Below are positions 61,712 through 64,000 of a stretch of DNA of 64,000 bases, piece after piece. The notes beneath the pieces were generated by a model, which was not told where the DNA came from, ran no database searches, and was given only the letters and a program-made list of their open reading frames with translations. The DNA is from an uncultured Collinsella sp. (GTDB lineage Bacteria; Actinomycetota; Coriobacteriia; Coriobacteriales; Coriobacteriaceae). Position numbers and translations under genes: made by a program. The stretch is from the NCBI GenBank assembly GCA_900541235.1, contig UQIW01000003.1:1-64000 (forward strand), given 5' to 3'. Positions within the stretch are counted from its first letter, which is position 1. The number at the start of each line of letters is the position of its first letter.

Positions 61712-62767
61712 CTACTCCATGTAGTAGAAATCGTCAGCCGGAAGTTTACCACCCACGGCGCTCGCGTCCGCGTCGGCCAGCACCTGCAGATACCCACTAA
61801 GTGCCGCCTTCATATCCTTGCCCGTCTGGCACACAAGCATGCACCCGGGAATCGCCTTCTCGGCAATCTTGGCGTTGTCCACGATGCCAGCATCGACCAC
61901 GGCCTGCGCCCAGTCTGCCGGCGCCGCATTGACGGCCTTAACGCTCGCCGCATGGCAGCGCAAGAATTCCGCCACGGCCTCGGGATGCTCCTCGGCAAAG
62001 GCACGGCGCACCACGGTTACGCCCGTCAGCAAACGGGAGCCCGTGTCGCCCGCCAGCTCATCCCACACATCGGTCAGGCTTACCGGCGCCGACAGCTTGC
62101 CTCCGCTCTTTGCAATGGCAGCGGTCTTGAAGGGCTCGGGCAGCACGCACACAGCAGACGGATCGGCAAGCAGCGCCGAGAGCACCTCGGTGGGCTCGCT
62201 CTTAAACTCAAGCGCCACCTGACCGGTCAGGCCCGCGCGCTCCAGCAGATAGTTCATGACGTACTCCGGTGTGGTGCCCTTGCCCGTCATGTAGACGGTA
62301 CGACCCGCCAGGTCACCAAACGAAGTCACGTCCGCGTCGCCCGTCACCACGCTCAGCACGCCAAGCGTATTGATATCAATGACCTGTACCGCACCCTCGG
62401 TCTTGTTGTAGAGAACGCTCGCCACGTTGGCGGGTACCAAGGCAATGTCGACATCGCCCTGAATCACCTTGGGCACGATCTCGTCGGCGGCAGTGTTGAT
62501 CGCAAAGTCGAACTCATTGTCTGTCTCGCCATCGGCTGCCTGGTCCATAAACTGCACCAGACCGATCGACGTCGGACCCTTGAGCGAGGCGACGTGCACC
62601 TCGACCGGCTCTGCGGCAGCACCGGCGCCGTCCGTGGCAACCGAGCCCGCGGCGGACCCGGCACCGGCAGCCCCGCCGCCACAGCCCGCGAGCGCAAGTG
62701 ACAGGGCGCCCGCGGCGAGCGCCGAGGCAAACCCCCGGCGCGACATCTCAACATCAAACGCGCGCAT
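61712..62767 (-). CDS. NitT/TauT-type substrate-binding lipoprotein
   Basis: 351 residues from the ATG at 62767; a start at the later Met (62746) is also possible. The N-terminus SRRGFASALAAGALSLALAG ends in a lipobox with Cys in LAGCGGG, and the twin Arg suggests possible Tat export. The mature part has the periplasmic-binding-protein II layout of SsuA/NMT1 proteins (KVIQGDVDIALVPANVASVL, GVLSVVTGDADVTSFGDLAG, YVMNYLLERAGL). It begins two bases after the hydrogenase stop and ends three bases before the transporter, so all three are one operon. Ligand unknown. Confidence 0.88.
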   Translation of the reverse strand: MRAFDVEMSRRGFASALAAGALSLALAGCGGGAAGAGSAAGSVATDGAGAAAEPVEVHVASLKGPTSIGLVQFMDQAADGETDNEFDFAINTAADEIVPKVIQGDVDIALVPANVASVLYNKTEGAVQVIDINTLGVLSVVTGDADVTSFGDLAGRTVYMTGKGTTPEYVMNYLLERAGLTGQVALEFKSEPTEVLSALLADPSAVCVLPEPFKTAAIAKSGGKLSAPVSLTDVWDELAGDTGSRLLTGVTVVRRAFAEEHPEAVAEFLRCHAASVKAVNAAPADWAQAVVDAGIVDNAKIAEKAIPGCMLVCQTGKDMKAALSGYLQVLADADASAVGGKLPADDFYYME

Positions 62768-62769
62768 CG

Positions 62770-64000
62770 CTAGCACGTCCCCTCGTTAGGCATCGTCCAT
62801 GCGTGATGGTCGGTATGCAGCAGCTCCTCGGCCAGCGGCGAGAGCGGCGCGCCCAAAAACTCGCTGTAGCACGCCTGGACATCGGGATTCTCGTGCGAGA
62901 AGCGAATGTCCGCCTTCGCATCGAGGCCCCAGAGCACCTGGCCACGCTCGGCTGCCAGCTCACAGCCGTCGTGGATGGGCTGACCGCCGCCACCGACACA
63001 GCCGCCCGGGCACGCCATGACCTCAACGAAGTCATAGCTCACGCGGCCGTCGCGAATCGCGTCGAGCAGACGGGCGGCGTTGCCCAGCCCGTGCGCCACG
63101 GCGACGCGCACCTTGGTACCATCGATATCGGCGACGGCTTCCTTCCAGCCGTCCAGGCCGCGCACATCGGTAAAGAAGTCGGCGTCGGGGTTCTTGCCCG
63201 TCACCAGGTAATAGGCCGAGCGCACGGCGGCCTCCATCACGCCGCCCGTGGCGCCAAAGATCACACCCGCGCCCGTGCCAAAGCCCAGCGGCGTATCGAG
63301 CGGCTCCTCGACCAGCGTGTCCACGCTCACGTGGCTCGCGCGGATCATGCGCACCATCTCGCGCACCGTCAGCGCAACGTCCACATCGGGCGTGCCGTCC
63401 TCGCCCACCATGCTCGGCAGCGCGCACTCGGCCTTCTTGGCCGTGCACGGCATCACGGACACCACAAACAGACGCTCGGGCTCCACGCCCAGCACTTTGG
63501 CATAGTAGGTCTTGGCGATGGCGCCGAACATCTGCTGCGGCGACTTGGACGTGGACAGGCTGTCGACAAACTCGGGGTAACGCGCCTTCACAAAGCGTAC
63601 CCAGCCCGGGCAGCAGCTCGTGAACATGGGCCAGCTGCGGCTGTCGCCCTCGCCCTTGGCGGCCTTACCCAGGCGCTCGAGCAGCTCGGAGCCCTCCTCC
63701 ATAATGGTGAGGTCGGCCGAGAAATCGGTGTCGAACACGTACTCAAAGCCCACGCGGCGCAGCGCACAGGCCAGGCGCTCGACGGTGGCCTCATCGCGCG
63801 GAATGCCGAGCTCCTCGCCCCAGGCGCTACGCACGGCCGGCGCAATCTGCACCAGCACGATCTTGTCGGGATCGGCGAGAGCATCGAACACGGTCTCGGT
63901 ATCGTCGCGCTCGCGCAGTGCGCCCGTCGGGCAATGCGTTATGCACTGGCCGCACGCGACGCAATCGGTTTTGCCGATCGGCGCACGCCCACGGGTGCCC
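62770..64000 (-). CDS. [FeFe]-hydrogenase catalytic subunit, 5' end outside the window
   Basis: At least 409 residues; the frame runs off the right edge. The visible N-terminal part holds a ferredoxin motif CVACGQCITHCP. H-cluster motifs follow: TSCCPGWVRF (L1), VMPCTAKKAE (L2) and MACPGGCVGGGGQP (L3), with FGATGGVMEAAVR between. The C-terminal small-subunit domain is RFSHENPDVQACYSEFLG and LLHTDHH. The enzyme makes or uses H2, here as electron sink for fermentation. The GTG at 63891 is inside the ferredoxin-linked chain and not the true start. It leads an operon with an ABC importer, an unusual partner. Confidence 0.93.
   Translation of the reverse strand, partial: GTRGRAPIGKTDCVACGQCITHCPTGALRERDDTETVFDALADPDKIVLVQIAPAVRSAWGEELGIPRDEATVERLACALRRVGFEYVFDTDFSADLTIMEEGSELLERLGKAAKGEGDSRSWPMFTSCCPGWVRFVKARYPEFVDSLSTSKSPQQMFGAIAKTYYAKVLGVEPERLFVVSVMPCTAKKAECALPSMVGEDGTPDVDVALTVREMVRMIRASHVSVDTLVEEPLDTPLGFGTGAGVIFGATGGVMEAAVRSAYYLVTGKNPDADFFTDVRGLDGWKEAVADIDGTKVRVAVAHGLGNAARLLDAIRDGRVSYDFVEVMACPGGCVGGGGQPIHDGCELAAERGQVLWGLDAKADIRFSHENPDVQACYSEFLGAPLSPLAEELLHTDHHAWTMPNEGTC

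Overview
The window reads as chromosome of a gut actinobacterium of the Coriobacteriia, most likely Collinsella. The genes outside the islands are GC-rich. There is an LPKTG sortase-anchored surface protein, a FucO-type alcohol dehydrogenase, a folate one-carbon set (FolD, FchA, Fhs), an [FeFe]-hydrogenase and a type of AddAB pair that fits an obligate anaerobe. The genus is inferred from protein resemblance, because no rRNA gene is present.

Layout. 1-6.4 kb: fchA-folD on the minus strand, then surface and lipoprotein genes separated by a dispersed intergenic repeat. 6.5-8.6 kb: small accessory genes including a HicB-like regulator and an ADP-ribosylglycohydrolase. 8.6-12.5 kb: a gene-poor island holding very small genes, one nonsense-mutated paralogue, a tRNA-like remnant and several strongly structured hairpins. 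12.5-20.4 kb: a type I restriction-modification locus (hsdR, hsdM, hsdS half) followed by inverted hsdS cassettes and a tyrosine recombinase, with the architecture of a phase-variable specificity shuffler. 20.5-27 kb: zinc-ribbon and membrane proteins and a CDF efflux pump. 27-31 kb: fhs and the ruvCAB Holliday-junction operon. 31.4-48.4 kb: a NAD synthetase-like protein without catalytic motifs, a superoxide reductase, a SNF2/SWIM helicase, dnaE and addAB. 48.6-56.5 kb: yerC-type repressor, small membrane protein, Rrf2 regulator divergent from cysK, mnmA, an M42 peptidase, fucO and a YoaK-type membrane protein. 56.8-64 kb: YgiQ-type radical SAM protein, CPBP protease, an orphan RelB-like antitoxin, and an operon of [FeFe]-hydrogenase, substrate-binding lipoprotein and a fused permease-ATPase that runs off the right edge.

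How genes work together. FolD lacks two residues needed for cyclohydrolase chemistry and sits in an operon with FchA, so the two steps may be split between the proteins, with Fhs supplying 10-formyl-THF. HsdR/M/S form one restriction enzyme whose target would change as the recombinase joins different half-subunits. RuvABC, AddAB, DnaE and the SNF2 helicase are repair and replication functions clustered on one strand. Long palindromic intergenic elements of at least four different families lie between genes throughout; several probably act as terminators or non-autonomous mobile elements.
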